Of a stretch of 64,000 bases of DNA, positions 11,468 through 20,306 are shown piece by piece; within the stretch, counting starts at the first letter, position 1; each line of letters begins with the position of its first letter. The position numbers and the translations under genes are program-made. The stretch spans positions 496,001 to 560,000 of the forward strand of contig NZ_QXGR01000001.1 of assembly GCF_003604195.1 (NCBI RefSeq). The letters are read 5' to 3'. The DNA comes from Simplicispira lacusdiani (GTDB lineage Bacteria > Pseudomonadota > Gammaproteobacteria > Burkholderiales > Burkholderiaceae_C). A model generated the notes under the pieces. The model was not told the DNA's origin and did no database searches. It saw only the letters and a program-made list of their open reading frames with translations.

Positions 11468-12096
11468 TGGAACCCATACCCAACGCCACCGTATACATCG
11501 TGGACGACGACGCCGGCGTGCGCGAGGCGCTGGCCTGGCTGCTGCGCTCGCGCCGTCTGCCCAGCGAGTCCTTCGACAGCGCCGAGGCCTTCGACGCGGT
11601 GCTGCAGTCGCGCCCGCCGCCGCGCGAGCCCTGCTGTCTGCTGCTGGACGTGCGCATGCCGGGCATGAGCGGCATCGCGCTGTTCGACGCGCTGCTCGCG
11701 CGTGGTGCCACCCATGCCATGCCGGTGATCTTCCTCACGGGCCATGCCGACGTGCCCACGGCGGTGGACACGGTCAAGCGCGGTGCCTTCGACTTCTGCG
11801 AGAAGCCTTTTTCCGACAACGCCCTGGTGGACCGCATCGAGCAGGCGCTGGCGCTCTCGGCGCAGCACCTGGCGCTGCTGCGCCAGCGCAAGGATCTGAG
11901 CAGCCGGCTGGCCGACCTGACCGAGCGCGAGCGCGACGTGATGCGCTGCGTGGTCGAGGGCCTGCCCAACAAGCTGATCGCCGACCGGCTCGACATCAGC
12001 GTGCGCACGGTGGAGGTGCACCGCGCGCGCGTGTTCGACAAGATGCAGGTCAAGTCGGCCGTGGAGCTGGCCAACCTGCTGCGCGAGGCGTCCTAG
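11467..12096 (+). CDS. FixJ/NarL-type response regulator
   Basis: The 209-residue regulator has an N-terminal receiver domain with the acidic pocket DDD at 13-15, phospho-acceptor Asp61 in LLLDVRMPG, and the conserved Lys in CEKPF. The C-terminal LuxR/FixJ-type HTH begins near residue 145 with LTERERDVMRCVVEGLPNK. The start ATG shares one base with the kinase stop (TGATG), so it is the cognate partner. Its TAG stop overlaps, through the palindrome CTAG, the stop of a small antisense ORF. Targets are not evident from the neighbourhood. Confidence 0.93.
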   Translation: MEPIPNATVYIVDDDAGVREALAWLLRSRRLPSESFDSAEAFDAVLQSRPPPREPCCLLLDVRMPGMSGIALFDALLARGATHAMPVIFLTGHADVPTAVDTVKRGAFDFCEKPFSDNALVDRIEQALALSAQHLALLRQRKDLSSRLADLTERERDVMRCVVEGLPNKLIADRLDISVRTVEVHRARVFDKMQVKSAVELANLLREAS

Positions 12097-12221
12097 CGGG
12101 AAGGCTGGTCGTCGTCCTCGGCCTCCAGTTCGCCGCCCTTGCGCCCCGAGAACATGGTCCACCAGACGATCAGCACCAGGATCACCAGGGCGGCCAGCGC
12201 TTCAAGCAAAATCAGAACCAT
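12093..12221 (-). CDS. Predicted 42-residue single-pass membrane peptide
   Basis: This ORF lies antisense in the gap between the response regulator and mltA. It encodes an N-terminal hydrophobic helix (about residues 2-21, ending IVWWTMF), a short basic turn (GRKGG) and an acidic tail (EAEDDD). Its start shares the palindrome CATG (12219-12222) with the mltA start, and its stop shares CTAG (12093-12096) with the response-regulator stop. It therefore fills the intergenic space exactly. A longer in-frame start exists at 12287, inside mltA. The amphipathic layout looks protein-like rather than accidental, but no function is known and no ribosome-binding site is obvious. Confidence 0.5.
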   Translation of the reverse strand: MVLILLEALAALVILVLIVWWTMFSGRKGGELEAEDDDQPSR

Positions 12222-13386
12222 GAATTGGACACTCCCGCGCCTTGTGGTGACGGCGCTGATTGTAGGAACGCTGGCCGCCTGCTCCACGCCCCCCGCGCCC
12301 TATCCCTCCCACCCCGCGCCCCCGCCGGCCCCGGCCGCGCCCAGTGTTCCCGGCGCCGCCTGGCTGCCCGACGACACCGGCCCGCTGCCGCCGCCCCTGG
12401 CCCAGCCCAAAAGCCGCTGGGTGCCGGTGCGCTGGTCCGAGCTGCCCGGCGTGACCGAGGACGCCCTGCACGAAGCCTGGAACGCCTGGATCAAGAGCTG
12501 CGAGCGCCCCGTGGCGCCGTTCACCGCCCTGTGCGGCGAGGTGCGCCAGCTCAGCATCGCGAGCAGCGAGGAGCAGCGCGCCTGGCTCGTGGCGCGCCTG
12601 CGGCCCTACCGGGTCGAGTCGCACGAAGGCAACCCCGAGGGCCTGCTCACGGCCTACTACGAGCCGCTGGTCGAGGCCGCGCGCCAACCCGGCAACGGTT
12701 TCACCGTGCCGCTGCACCGCCTGCCCGCCAACCATGGCGCGCGCAAGCCCTGGTACACGCGCCAGCAGATCGACACCCTGCCCGAGGCGCAGGCCCAGCT
12801 CGCGGGCCGCGCCATCGCCTGGCTGAACGACCCGGTCGACGCGCTGGTGCTGCAGATCCAGGGCTCGGGGCGCCTGCGCATCCAGGAGGCCGACGGTTCC
12901 GTGCGCCTGGTGCGCGTGGCCTACGCCGGCACCAACGACCAGCCCTACCAGAGCGTGGGTCGCTGGCTGCTCGACCAGGGCCTGACGCGCGACGCCACCT
13001 GGCCCGGCATCAAGGCCTGGATCGCCGCCAACCCGCAGCGCGTGAACGAGCTGCTGTGGAGCAATCCGCGCTATGTGTTCTTCCGCGAGGAACCGCTCGA
13101 CGCGCTGGACGCCGGCTTCGGCCCGCGCGGAGCGCAGGGCGTGCCGCTGACGCCGGGCCGCTCGATCGCCGTGGACCGCCAGAGCATTCCCTACGGTACG
13201 CCCGTGTGGCTGGCCTCCAGCGGGCCGCAGGTGCAGCTCAGCCGCCTGGTGCTGGCGCAGGACACGGGCAGCGCCATCCTGGGCGCGGTGCGGGCGGACT
13301 ACTTCACCGGCTGGGGCCCCGAGGCCGGCGAGATCGCCGGTCGGCTCAAGCAGGGGCTGCGCCTGTGGGCGCTGTGGCCGCGCTGA
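12220..13386 (+). CDS. mltA: Membrane-bound lytic murein transglycosylase A
   Basis: The 388-residue lipoprotein begins with a signal peptide and lipobox LAAC (about residues 17-20), then a Pro/Ala-rich spacer. The MltA beta-barrel domain contains GLLTAYYEPLVEA and LQIQGSGRLRIQEADG. The C-terminal 3D domain has GRSIAVDRQSIPYGTPVWL and LAQDTGSAILGAVRADYFTGWG, which carries the catalytic Asp. The enzyme cleaves glycan strands of peptidoglycan at the outer-membrane inner face. ATG 12220 is preferred because an upstream in-frame ATG at 12139 would place 27 charged residues before the signal peptide. Its start codon overlaps an antisense small ORF. Confidence 0.95.
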   Translation: MNWTLPRLVVTALIVGTLAACSTPPAPYPSHPAPPPAPAAPSVPGAAWLPDDTGPLPPPLAQPKSRWVPVRWSELPGVTEDALHEAWNAWIKSCERPVAPFTALCGEVRQLSIASSEEQRAWLVARLRPYRVESHEGNPEGLLTAYYEPLVEAARQPGNGFTVPLHRLPANHGARKPWYTRQQIDTLPEAQAQLAGRAIAWLNDPVDALVLQIQGSGRLRIQEADGSVRLVRVAYAGTNDQPYQSVGRWLLDQGLTRDATWPGIKAWIAANPQRVNELLWSNPRYVFFREEPLDALDAGFGPRGAQGVPLTPGRSIAVDRQSIPYGTPVWLASSGPQVQLSRLVLAQDTGSAILGAVRADYFTGWGPEAGEIAGRLKQGLRLWALWPR

Positions 13387-13390
13387 TTTT

Positions 13391-13450
13391 TGAATGAAAT
13401 CGGCCTTTGGCGCTTGATGGGCAAGCGCTGTAAGCTATTAAATAAATAGC
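13391..13450 (-). repeat. Dispersed ~60 bp repeat, copy A (intergenic)
   Basis: Read on the minus strand it begins with the hairpin GCTATT...AATAGC (13450-13434). A second inverted repeat follows, AGCGCTTG...CAAGCGC, and then GGCCGATTTCATT. The copy fills the convergent gap between mltA and the Lrp-type gene. The same order of blocks is found at 31910, 44973, 45338, 54365 and 56522. Confidence 0.75.
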
Positions 13451-13451
13451 A

Positions 13452-13937
13452 TCAGGGGGCGGCGCGAGGCAGGTGGCTGAGCGGCAGCGCACCGCTGGCC
13501 TTGACCTCGCCGAGCGAGAAGCTGGTGTGCATGTCCTTCACGTTGGGCAGGTGCAGCAGCACGTCGCGCGCGAACTGCGAGAAGCTGTCGAGGTCGCGCG
13601 CCACCACCTGCAGCTCGAAGGTGCCGGTGCCGCTGATGTAGTGGCACGACACCACCTCGGGGATCTGGCGGATGGCCTCTTCCATGATGCGCGTCAGGTC
13701 GCCGGTGCTGCGGTCGGCGTCCAGGCGCACGAAGGCCAGCACCCCCAGGCCGATCTTGCGGCGGTCGATCTCGGCGCGGTAGCCCTTGATGAAGCCGGCC
13801 TCCTCCAGCGCGCGCACGCGGCGCCAGCAGGGCGCGGCCGAGAGGCCCACGCGCTGGGCCAGTTCGGCGTTGGTCAGGCGCGCGTCGGATTGCAGCTCGT
13901 TGAGGATGGCGACATCGAATTTGTCCAAAGTGTTCAC
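13452..13937 (-). CDS. Lrp/AsnC family transcriptional regulator
   Basis: The 161-residue protein has an N-terminal winged HTH (AILNELQSDARLTNAELAQRVGLSA then CWRRVRALEEAGFI in the recognition region) and a C-terminal RAM ligand-binding domain starting near residue 65. The GTG at 13937 is chosen because GAGGA lies about seven bases upstream; an in-frame ATG at 13970 would add 11 residues. It is divergent from the large indolepyruvate oxidoreductase gene with 192 bp between the starts. Regulators of this kind usually sense amino acids, so control of that neighbour by an aromatic or branched-chain amino acid is the simplest inference. Confidence 0.9.
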   Translation of the reverse strand: MNTLDKFDVAILNELQSDARLTNAELAQRVGLSAAPCWRRVRALEEAGFIKGYRAEIDRRKIGLGVLAFVRLDADRSTGDLTRIMEEAIRQIPEVVSCHYISGTGTFELQVVARDLDSFSQFARDVLLHLPNVKDMHTSFSLGEVKASGALPLSHLPRAAP

Positions 13938-14129
13938 AATAGTCCTCAAAAACGAAAGATCCTTTCTCATGATAGCCTAAACACGGCATCAAAAGCAAAG
14001 ACATATCCGCGTTGTGGGCATACACTTGTTGCCACCCCGAAGCCGCCGGCCGTACCCGGTCCCCGGCCCTCACCGCAGCCGCCCCACAAGGCGCGGCCTC
14101 CCCCCACAAGAGCCATTGGAGACATAGCC

Positions 14130-17100
14130 ATGAACGCGCCCCTGCCCGAGCACATTCGCAAAGCCCTCGAAACCGTCACGCTCGACGACAAATACACCCT
14201 GGGCGAAGGCCGTGCCTTCATGAGTGGCGTGCAGGCCTTGGTGCGCCTGCCCATGCTGCAGCGCCAGCGCGACGCCGTGGCCGGCCTGAACACGGCCGGG
14301 TTCATCAGCGGCTACCGGGGCAGCCCGCTGGGCACCTACGACCAGGCGCTGTGGGCCGCCAAGAAGCACCTGGCCGAGAACCACATCGTCTTCCAGCCCG
14401 GCGTGAACGAGGAACTGGGCGCCACGGCCGTGTGGGGCACGCAGCAGCTCGACCTGTATCCCGAGAAGAAGAAATACGACGGCGTGTTCGGCATCTGGTA
14501 TGGCAAGGGCCCGGGCGTGGACCGCTGCTCGGACGTGTTCAAGCACGCCAACATGGCCGGCACGGCCAGGCACGGCGGCGTGATCGCCATCGCCGGTGAC
14601 GACCACATCAGCAAGAGCAGCACGGCGCCGCACCAGAGCGACCATATCTTCAAGGCCTGTGGCACGCCGGTGTTCTTCCCGAGCAATGTGCAGGACATCC
14701 TCGACATGGGCCTGCACGCCTTCGCCATGAGCCGCTTCTCGGGCGTGTGGTCGGGCATGAAGACCATCCAGGAGGTGGTGGAGTCGTCGGCCAGCGTGTC
14801 GGTGGACCCGGACCGCGTGAAGATCATCCTGCCCGAGGACTTCACCATGCCGCCCGGCGGCCTGCACATCCGCTGGCCCGATGTGCCGCTGGAGCAGGAG
14901 GCGCGCCTCATGGACTACAAGTGGTACGCCGCCCTGGCCTACGTGCGCGCCAACAAGCTCAACTACAACGTGATCGAGGGCCCCCATGACCGCTTCGGCA
15001 TCATCGCCAGCGGCAAGGCCTACAACGACACGCGCCAGGCGCTGATGGACCTGGGCCTGGACGACGACACCTGCCGCGGCCTGGGCATCCGCGTGCACAA
15101 GGTCAACGTGGTGTGGCCGCTGGAGGCCACCATCACGCGCAGCTTCGCCGAGGGACTGCAGGAGATCCTGGTGGTGGAGGAAAAGCGCCAGGTCATTGAA
15201 TACCAGCTCAAGGAAGAGCTGTACAACTGGCGCCCCGATGTGCGTCCGCATGTGCTGGGCAAGTTCGACGAGCCCGGCGGCGACGCCTCGGGCGGCGAAT
15301 GGAGCATGCCCAACCCGAGCCAGAACTGGCTGCTGCGCGCCAAGGCCGACCTCACGCCGGCCATCATCGCCAAGGCCATTGCCAAGCGCCTCAAGAAACT
15401 GGGCGTGCCCGACGACATCATCGCGCGCATGGACGCGCGCATCGCCACCATCGAGGCGCGCGAGCGCGCCATGCTCGAGCTCAAGACCGACACCGGGGAG
15501 CGCACGCCCTGGTTCTGCAGCGGCTGCCCGCACAACACCAGCACGCGCGTGCCCGAAGGCTCGCGCGCCGTGGCCGGTATCGGCTGCCACTACATGACGG
15601 TGTGGATGGACCGCAGCACCTCCACCTTCACGCAGATGGGTGGCGAGGGTGTGTCGTGGGTGGGGCAGTTCCCGTTCACCGAGGACAGGCATGTGTTCGC
15701 CAACCTGGGTGACGGCACCTACTTCCACAGCGGCCTGCTGGCGATCCGCCAGAGCATCGCCGCGGGTGTGAACATCACCTACAAGATCCTCTACAACGAC
15801 GCCGTGGCCATGACCGGTGGCCAGCAGGTGGGCGAGCGCCCCGAAGGCCATTCGGTGCTGCAGATCATGAACAGCCTCAAGGCCGAGGGCGTGGCCAAGC
15901 TGGTCATCGTGACCGACGAGCCGCAGAAGTACGACGGCGTGCCGCTGGCCGCCGGCGTGACGGTGCACCACCGCGACGTGCTCGACCGCATTCAGCGCGA
16001 ACTGCGCGAGATCCCGGGCTGCACCGCGCTGATCTACGACCAGACCTGCGCCACCGAGAAGCGCCGCCGCCGCAAGCGCGGCAAGCTCGCCACGCCCGAC
16101 AAGACGGTGATCATCAACGAGCTGGTGTGCGAAGGCTGTGGCGACTGTTCGGTCAAGTCCAACTGCCTGAGCGTCGAGCCCGTGGAGACACCGTTCGGCC
16201 GCAAGCGCCGCATCAACCAGAGCACCTGCAACAAGGACTACTCCTGCGTCAACGGCTTCTGCCCGAGCTTCGTCACCATCGAGGGCGGCCAGCTGAAGAA
16301 GCCCAAGAAGGAGAAGAAGGGCGACCTCGCCAGCCTGCCCCCTATCCCCGAGCCGGTGCTGCCGGTGGCGGAAGAAGCCTGGGGCATCGTGGTCGGCGGC
16401 GTGGGTGGCACGGGGGTCATCACCATCGGCTCGCTGCTGGGCATGGCCGCGCACCTCGACGGCAAGGGCGTGGTCACGCAGGACGCGGGCGGCCTGGCGC
16501 AAAAGGGTGGCGCGACGTGGAGCCACATCCAGATCGCCAACCGGCCCGAGGCCATCTATACCACCAAGGTGGACACCGCCAAGGCCGATCTGGTGATCGG
16601 CTGCGACTCCATCGTCGCCGCGAACAAGGCCACGCTGGCCGTGATGCAGCCGGGCCGCACCTTCGTGGCGCTGAACACCCACGGCACGCCGACGGCCTCG
16701 TTCGTCACCAACCCCAACTGGCAGTTCCCGGGCGGCAACTGCGAGAGCGCCGTCATCGCGGCCGTGGGCGCGGAGCTGGTGGGCCATTTCGACGCCGAAC
16801 AGGTGGCGGTGCAGCTGCTGGGCGACAGCATCTACACCAACCCGCTGCTGCTGGGCTACGCTTGGCAGAAGGGCCGCGTGCCGTTGTCGCACGCCGCACT
16901 GATGCGCGCCATGGAACTCAACGGCGTGCAGATTGACAACAACAAGGCGGCCTTCGAGTGGGGCCGGCGCTGCGCGCACGACCTGGCGGCCGTGCAGGCG
17001 CTGTTCCAGGCGGCCCAGGTGATCGAGTTCGTGAAGAAGCCCGCGCTGGCCGAGATGGTGGCGCAGCGTGTGGAGTTCCTCACGGGCTACCAGGATGCGG

Positions 17101-17690
17101 CCTACGCGGCCCAGTACCAGGCCTTCGTCGAGAAGGTGCAGGCCGCTGAAGCCAAGCTCGGCAGCAGCACGCGCCTGGCCGAGGCCGTGGCGCGCTACCT
17201 GTTCAAGCTCATGGCCTACAAGGATGAATACGAGGTGGCCCGCTTGCACACCGACAAGGCCTTCACCGACAAGATCGCCGCGATGTTCGAGGGTGACTAC
17301 AAGATCGTCCACCACATGGCGCCGCCCCTCATGGCCAAGCGCAACGACAAGGGCGAGCTGGTCAAGCAGTCGTTCGGCCCCTGGATGCGCCGGGCCCTGG
17401 GCGTGCTCGGTGGGCTCAAGGGCCTGCGCGGCGGCGCGCTCGACATCTTCGGCAAGTCCGAAGAGCGCCGCATGGAGCGCGCCCTGATCCAGGAATACCG
17501 TGCCTGCATCGAGGAGCTGCTCGCCGGCCTGACGCCCGAGCGGCTGGCGCTGGCGGCCGAGATCGCGCGCATCCCCGAGGACATCCGTGGCTACGGCCAT
17601 GTGAAGGAGCGCCACCTCAAGGCCGCGCGCGCCAAGTGGGATGGCCTGATGGCCCAGTGGCGCGCCCCGGCGCAGCGCCAGGCGGCCTGA
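14130..17690 (+). CDS. Indolepyruvate ferredoxin oxidoreductase, fused alpha-beta chain
   Basis: The 1186-residue enzyme unites the 2-oxoacid:ferredoxin oxidoreductase parts in one chain. The N-terminal pyrimidine-binding half contains GFISGYRGSPLGTYD and FQPGVNEELGATAVWGTQQ. A TPP-binding domain follows near residues 455-640 (FCSGCPHNTSTRVPEGS, GDGTYFHSG). Next is a Cys cluster near 665-715 (CEGCGDCSVKSNC and CVNGFCPS), and then the gamma-type domain (GGVGGTGVITIGSLLGMAAH). It oxidatively decarboxylates aryl pyruvates from aromatic amino acid breakdown. ATG 14130 has GGAGA about eight bases upstream. The gene is divergent from an Lrp-type regulator and ends at a strong terminator. Confidence 0.93.
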   Translation: MNAPLPEHIRKALETVTLDDKYTLGEGRAFMSGVQALVRLPMLQRQRDAVAGLNTAGFISGYRGSPLGTYDQALWAAKKHLAENHIVFQPGVNEELGATAVWGTQQLDLYPEKKKYDGVFGIWYGKGPGVDRCSDVFKHANMAGTARHGGVIAIAGDDHISKSSTAPHQSDHIFKACGTPVFFPSNVQDILDMGLHAFAMSRFSGVWSGMKTIQEVVESSASVSVDPDRVKIILPEDFTMPPGGLHIRWPDVPLEQEARLMDYKWYAALAYVRANKLNYNVIEGPHDRFGIIASGKAYNDTRQALMDLGLDDDTCRGLGIRVHKVNVVWPLEATITRSFAEGLQEILVVEEKRQVIEYQLKEELYNWRPDVRPHVLGKFDEPGGDASGGEWSMPNPSQNWLLRAKADLTPAIIAKAIAKRLKKLGVPDDIIARMDARIATIEARERAMLELKTDTGERTPWFCSGCPHNTSTRVPEGSRAVAGIGCHYMTVWMDRSTSTFTQMGGEGVSWVGQFPFTEDRHVFANLGDGTYFHSGLLAIRQSIAAGVNITYKILYNDAVAMTGGQQVGERPEGHSVLQIMNSLKAEGVAKLVIVTDEPQKYDGVPLAAGVTVHHRDVLDRIQRELREIPGCTALIYDQTCATEKRRRRKRGKLATPDKTVIINELVCEGCGDCSVKSNCLSVEPVETPFGRKRRINQSTCNKDYSCVNGFCPSFVTIEGGQLKKPKKEKKGDLASLPPIPEPVLPVAEEAWGIVVGGVGGTGVITIGSLLGMAAHLDGKGVVTQDAGGLAQKGGATWSHIQIANRPEAIYTTKVDTAKADLVIGCDSIVAANKATLAVMQPGRTFVALNTHGTPTASFVTNPNWQFPGGNCESAVIAAVGAELVGHFDAEQVAVQLLGDSIYTNPLLLGYAWQKGRVPLSHAALMRAMELNGVQIDNNKAAFEWGRRCAHDLAAVQALFQAAQVIEFVKKPALAEMVAQRVEFLTGYQDAAYAAQYQAFVEKVQAAEAKLGSSTRLAEAVARYLFKLMAYKDEYEVARLHTDKAFTDKIAAMFEGDYKIVHHMAPPLMAKRNDKGELVKQSFGPWMRRALGVLGGLKGLRGGALDIFGKSEERRMERALIQEYRACIEELLAGLTPERLALAAEIARIPEDIRGYGHVKERHLKAARAKWDGLMAQWRAPAQRQAA

Positions 17691-17700
17691 GCGAGTGCTG

Positions 17701-17738
17701 AAACGGCCCCCGTCTGAAAAGGCGGGGGCCGTTTCGTT
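17701..17738 (+). terminator. Rho-independent terminator of the indolepyruvate oxidoreductase gene
   Basis: A perfect 12 bp stem, AAACGGCCCCCG with CGGGGGCCGTTT, encloses a 10-base loop. It starts 10 bp after the stop codon and is followed by a short T-rich stretch. Confidence 0.85.
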
Positions 17739-17837
17739 TCTGGGGTCGGGCCCTTCTTTCGGGTTCCATGGCAGGCTGCCGCGCGCACCGGAGCCGGCAC
17801 GAAGAATTGCGCGGGTGTTTGCAGTAGATCAATAGAA

Positions 17838-17856
17838 GTTATTGTTAATCATTCTT
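17838..17856. promoter_or_regulatory. Putative Fur box upstream of the P19 iron operon
   Basis: The site GTTATTGTTAATCATTCTT matches 14 of 19 positions of the E. coli Fur consensus GATAATGATAATCATTATC. It lies in an AT-rich island (17825-17870) about 50 bp before the GTG start of the P19-like gene. Iron repression by Fur, whose gene is in this window at 60080-60502, is expected. Confidence 0.6.
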
Positions 17857-17905
17857 ATTAGCAATATATTCACGCCCTGACTTCATCTGGAAACAAGGAG
17901 CGTTC

Positions 17906-18469
17906 GTGAACTACCGACTGACCCGTGCCGTGGGCGCGATGGCGCTGGCTGGCGCACTGTGGACCGCATTGCCGGCGGCCGCGCTGGAATTTCCCATCGG
18001 CACGCCGTACCAGCGCAACGGCATGGAGGTGGCCGCCGTCTACCTGCAGGCCATCGACATGGAGCCCGAGGGCCACATGCGCAAGGCGGCCGAATCGGAT
18101 ATCCACCTGGAGGCGGACATCCACGCGCTGGCGGGCAACGTCAATGGCTACCCGGAAGGCGCCTGGATGCCATTCCTGCACATCGCCTATGAGCTGGTGA
18201 AGGTGGGGGGCGGTGAACCGATCCGTGGCCACATGATGCCCATGGTCGCCAGCGACGGGCCGCACTACGGCGACAACGTCAAGCTCCAGGGGCCGGGCAA
18301 GTACAAGGTGAAGTTCACCATCCATCCGCCATCGTCCAAGGACAACCCGGTGGGCCAGCATTTCGGCCGCCACACCGACCGCGCCACGGGCGTGCGCCCC
18401 TGGTTCAAGACGTTCGAGGTGGAGTGGGAGTTCACCTTCGCCGGCATCGGCAAGAAAGGCGGGTACTGA
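17906..18469 (+). CDS. P19/FtrA-type periplasmic iron-binding protein
   Basis: The 187-residue protein has a Sec signal peptide (cleavage near residue 27) and the P19/Tpd fold signature. Metal-ligand candidates lie in EGHMRKAAESDIHLEADIHA and GHMMPMVASDGPHYGDN; in Campylobacter P19 the matching Met, His and acidic residues bind copper and iron. The GTG start at 17906 has AAGGAG five bases upstream. It opens an operon with a porin, a cupredoxin and a polyferredoxin and is preceded by a Fur-like site. It probably delivers ferrous or ferric iron in the periplasm. The usual FTR1 permease partner is missing here. Confidence 0.9.
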   Translation: MNYRLTRAVGAMALAGALWTALPAAALEFPIGTPYQRNGMEVAAVYLQAIDMEPEGHMRKAAESDIHLEADIHALAGNVNGYPEGAWMPFLHIAYELVKVGGGEPIRGHMMPMVASDGPHYGDNVKLQGPGKYKVKFTIHPPSSKDNPVGQHFGRHTDRATGVRPWFKTFEVEWEFTFAGIGKKGGY

Positions 18470-18471
18470 AC

Positions 18472-19893
18472 ATGGGGCAACGCATGCTGGCGGTTGCGGC
18501 CGTGTGCGCGGCCGCCGCGCTGCCCGCGCAGGCGACCGATCTGGCGCGGATGCAGGCGCTCATGGAGCAGCTCGCCGCGCGGGTCGAGGTACTGGAGAGG
18601 CGCAACGCGGAACTGGAGACCGCGCTGACGACCGAGCGCTTGAGCGAGCGCGAGCCGGAGATCGCCACGCGGCTCAAGGCGCTGGAGGCGCGCACCCAGG
18701 CCATGGATGCGCCCGTCAAGCGCATGGAGGCGCTGGACGGCATCAAGGTGGAAGGCAGCATCACGGGCGTGGCGCAGTCCGCCGGCGCGGGCGCCACGGC
18801 CTCGGGCCAACGCGAGACCCGCGCCAACTACCGAGGCGATGTCGAAGTGACGCTGCCCGGCGGGGAGTGGGGCGATGTCACGGGCACGGCGTTTGCCCAT
18901 GTGCGCTTCGGCCAGGGCAGCGGCGTGGGCCTGCGGCCCACCTACACCAGCACGCCCAATTCGGTGGGTTTCGAGGTCGGCGGCGTCGGTGATCCGGATT
19001 CCTCGTTCGCTGTGCTGGCGCAGGGCTGGTACCAGCTCGACATTCCGCTGCCCCGCGGCCGCAGCACCCAGGCCGCCACGCAGCGCGCGCGCGTGACGGT
19101 CGGCAAGATCGACATGTTCGGCTTCTTCGACGGCAATGCCATCGCCGATGACGAGACCACGCGCTTCCAGAACAATGCTTTCGTGCACAACCCCTTGCTC
19201 GATTCGGGGGGGGGTATCGGCGCCGATGCCTATGGCTTCGCGCCGGGCGCGATCGTGCAATACATCGACGAGAGCGACAAATCGGCCGCCTGGACCTATT
19301 CCCTGGGTGTCTTTGGCGCGGGCCAGGGGGCCAACTTCTCCGGCTCCATGGGCAAGCCGCTGGCCATCGCGCAGATCGAAACCACGCGGCGCATCGGTTT
19401 CCTGCCCGGGACCTACCGGCTCTATGCCTGGACCAACGGACAGGCCGCCGGTTACCTGGGCCAGGCGCAGCGCCAGCAGGGCGTGGGCCTGTCGATCGAC
19501 CAGCAGGTCAGCGACGAGCTGACCGTGTTTGCGCGCTGGGGGCGCCTGACCAAGGGCCAGCCGCGTTTCGACACCGCACTGACGGCAGGTGCCGAGCTGA
19601 GCGGCAACGTCTGGGGCCGGGGGGGCGATGCCTTTGGCGTGGCCTGGGGGCGGTTGCGCACGGCCAAGGCCTTCGGCGCCGAATCGGCCACGGTGGACGC
19701 CGATGGCGATGGCCAGCCAGACTGGGGCTATGGCGCCTCGGGCGCGGAAACGCTGGCCGAGTTGTACTACCGCTGGAGCCTGGGCAACGGGCTGCAGCTC
19801 ACGCCCAGCGTCCAATGGATCCGCCGTCCGGGGGGCGACGGCGCGGCATCGGCCATCCGCGTCCTGGGCGTGCGCGCGCAGTGGGCTTTCTGA
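18472..19893 (+). CDS. Outer-membrane porin-like protein with N-terminal coiled coil
   Basis: The 473-residue product has a signal peptide ending near AQA (residue 21). A Glu/Arg/Leu-rich coiled coil follows at about residues 25-85, and then a long Gly/aromatic beta-barrel region. The C-terminal residue is Phe (VRAQWAF), the normal outer-membrane assembly signal. The barrel resembles OprB-like carbohydrate-selective porins, with segments such as GVGLSIDQQVSDELTVFARW. The start lies two bases after the P19 stop, and the stop overlaps the cupredoxin start (TGATG), so it is part of the iron operon. An iron-chelate or metal entry role is inferred from context only. Confidence 0.8.
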   Translation: MGQRMLAVAAVCAAAALPAQATDLARMQALMEQLAARVEVLERRNAELETALTTERLSEREPEIATRLKALEARTQAMDAPVKRMEALDGIKVEGSITGVAQSAGAGATASGQRETRANYRGDVEVTLPGGEWGDVTGTAFAHVRFGQGSGVGLRPTYTSTPNSVGFEVGGVGDPDSSFAVLAQGWYQLDIPLPRGRSTQAATQRARVTVGKIDMFGFFDGNAIADDETTRFQNNAFVHNPLLDSGGGIGADAYGFAPGAIVQYIDESDKSAAWTYSLGVFGAGQGANFSGSMGKPLAIAQIETTRRIGFLPGTYRLYAWTNGQAAGYLGQAQRQQGVGLSIDQQVSDELTVFARWGRLTKGQPRFDTALTAGAELSGNVWGRGGDAFGVAWGRLRTAKAFGAESATVDADGDGQPDWGYGASGAETLAELYYRWSLGNGLQLTPSVQWIRRPGGDGAASAIRVLGVRAQWAF

Positions 19894-20306
19894 TGCGCGA
19901 GGGCTGGCTGCCGCGTGGATGGGCCGGTGCGGGCCTGGTGCTGGCTTTGTGTCTGCCGGGTGTGCCGCTGGCGCAGGAGGGGGCGTCGCCGCCGGACGAA
20001 GGCGCGGCGCCATCCAGCGCCCGGGCGCGGCGTGCCGAGCCGCTGCAGAGCTACACCGTCGAAGTGACGGATGGGGTGTTCACGCCCACGGCACTGCAGG
20101 TGCCCGCGGGCAAGCGCGTCAAGATCGAACTTGTGAACCATGGTCCCGGACCGTTGGAATTCGAGAACGACGAGATGAACATCGAGAAGGTGCTGGGCGC
20201 GGGCGCTCGTTCATTCGTGGTGCTGCCACCCCTGGCGCCAGGGGAGCATGAGTTCGTCGATGAATTCAATCCGGTCACGGGGGTGCTGGTGATCCATGCG
20301 CGCTGA
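19893..20306 (+). CDS. FtrB-like periplasmic cupredoxin-domain protein
   Basis: The 137-residue protein has a signal peptide (about residues 1-27), an acidic/Pro linker and a single cupredoxin fold with FTPTALQVPAGKRVKIELVN and LPPLAPGEHEFVDEFNP. No type-1 copper ligand set (Cys, His, Met) is visible and the protein has no Cys in the mature region. It therefore matches FtrB-type cupredoxins thought to assist P19-dependent iron uptake rather than blue copper electron carriers. Its ATG overlaps the porin stop by one base, and its 3' end overlaps the next gene by 11 bases. Confidence 0.8.
   Translation: MREGWLPRGWAGAGLVLALCLPGVPLAQEGASPPDEGAAPSSARARRAEPLQSYTVEVTDGVFTPTALQVPAGKRVKIELVNHGPGPLEFENDEMNIEKVLGAGARSFVVLPPLAPGEHEFVDEFNPVTGVLVIHAR

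Noticed and set aside
12193..12215. AGCGCTTCAAGC in the small antisense gene as a repeat remnant
   Set aside because: The similarity is limited to one arm and there is no flanking GATAGC or GATTT block in the right place.
14070..17615. A 1181-codon open frame on the minus strand
   Set aside because: It is the antisense shadow of the indolepyruvate ferredoxin oxidoreductase, rich in His, Ala and Gly, and has no recognisable motif.
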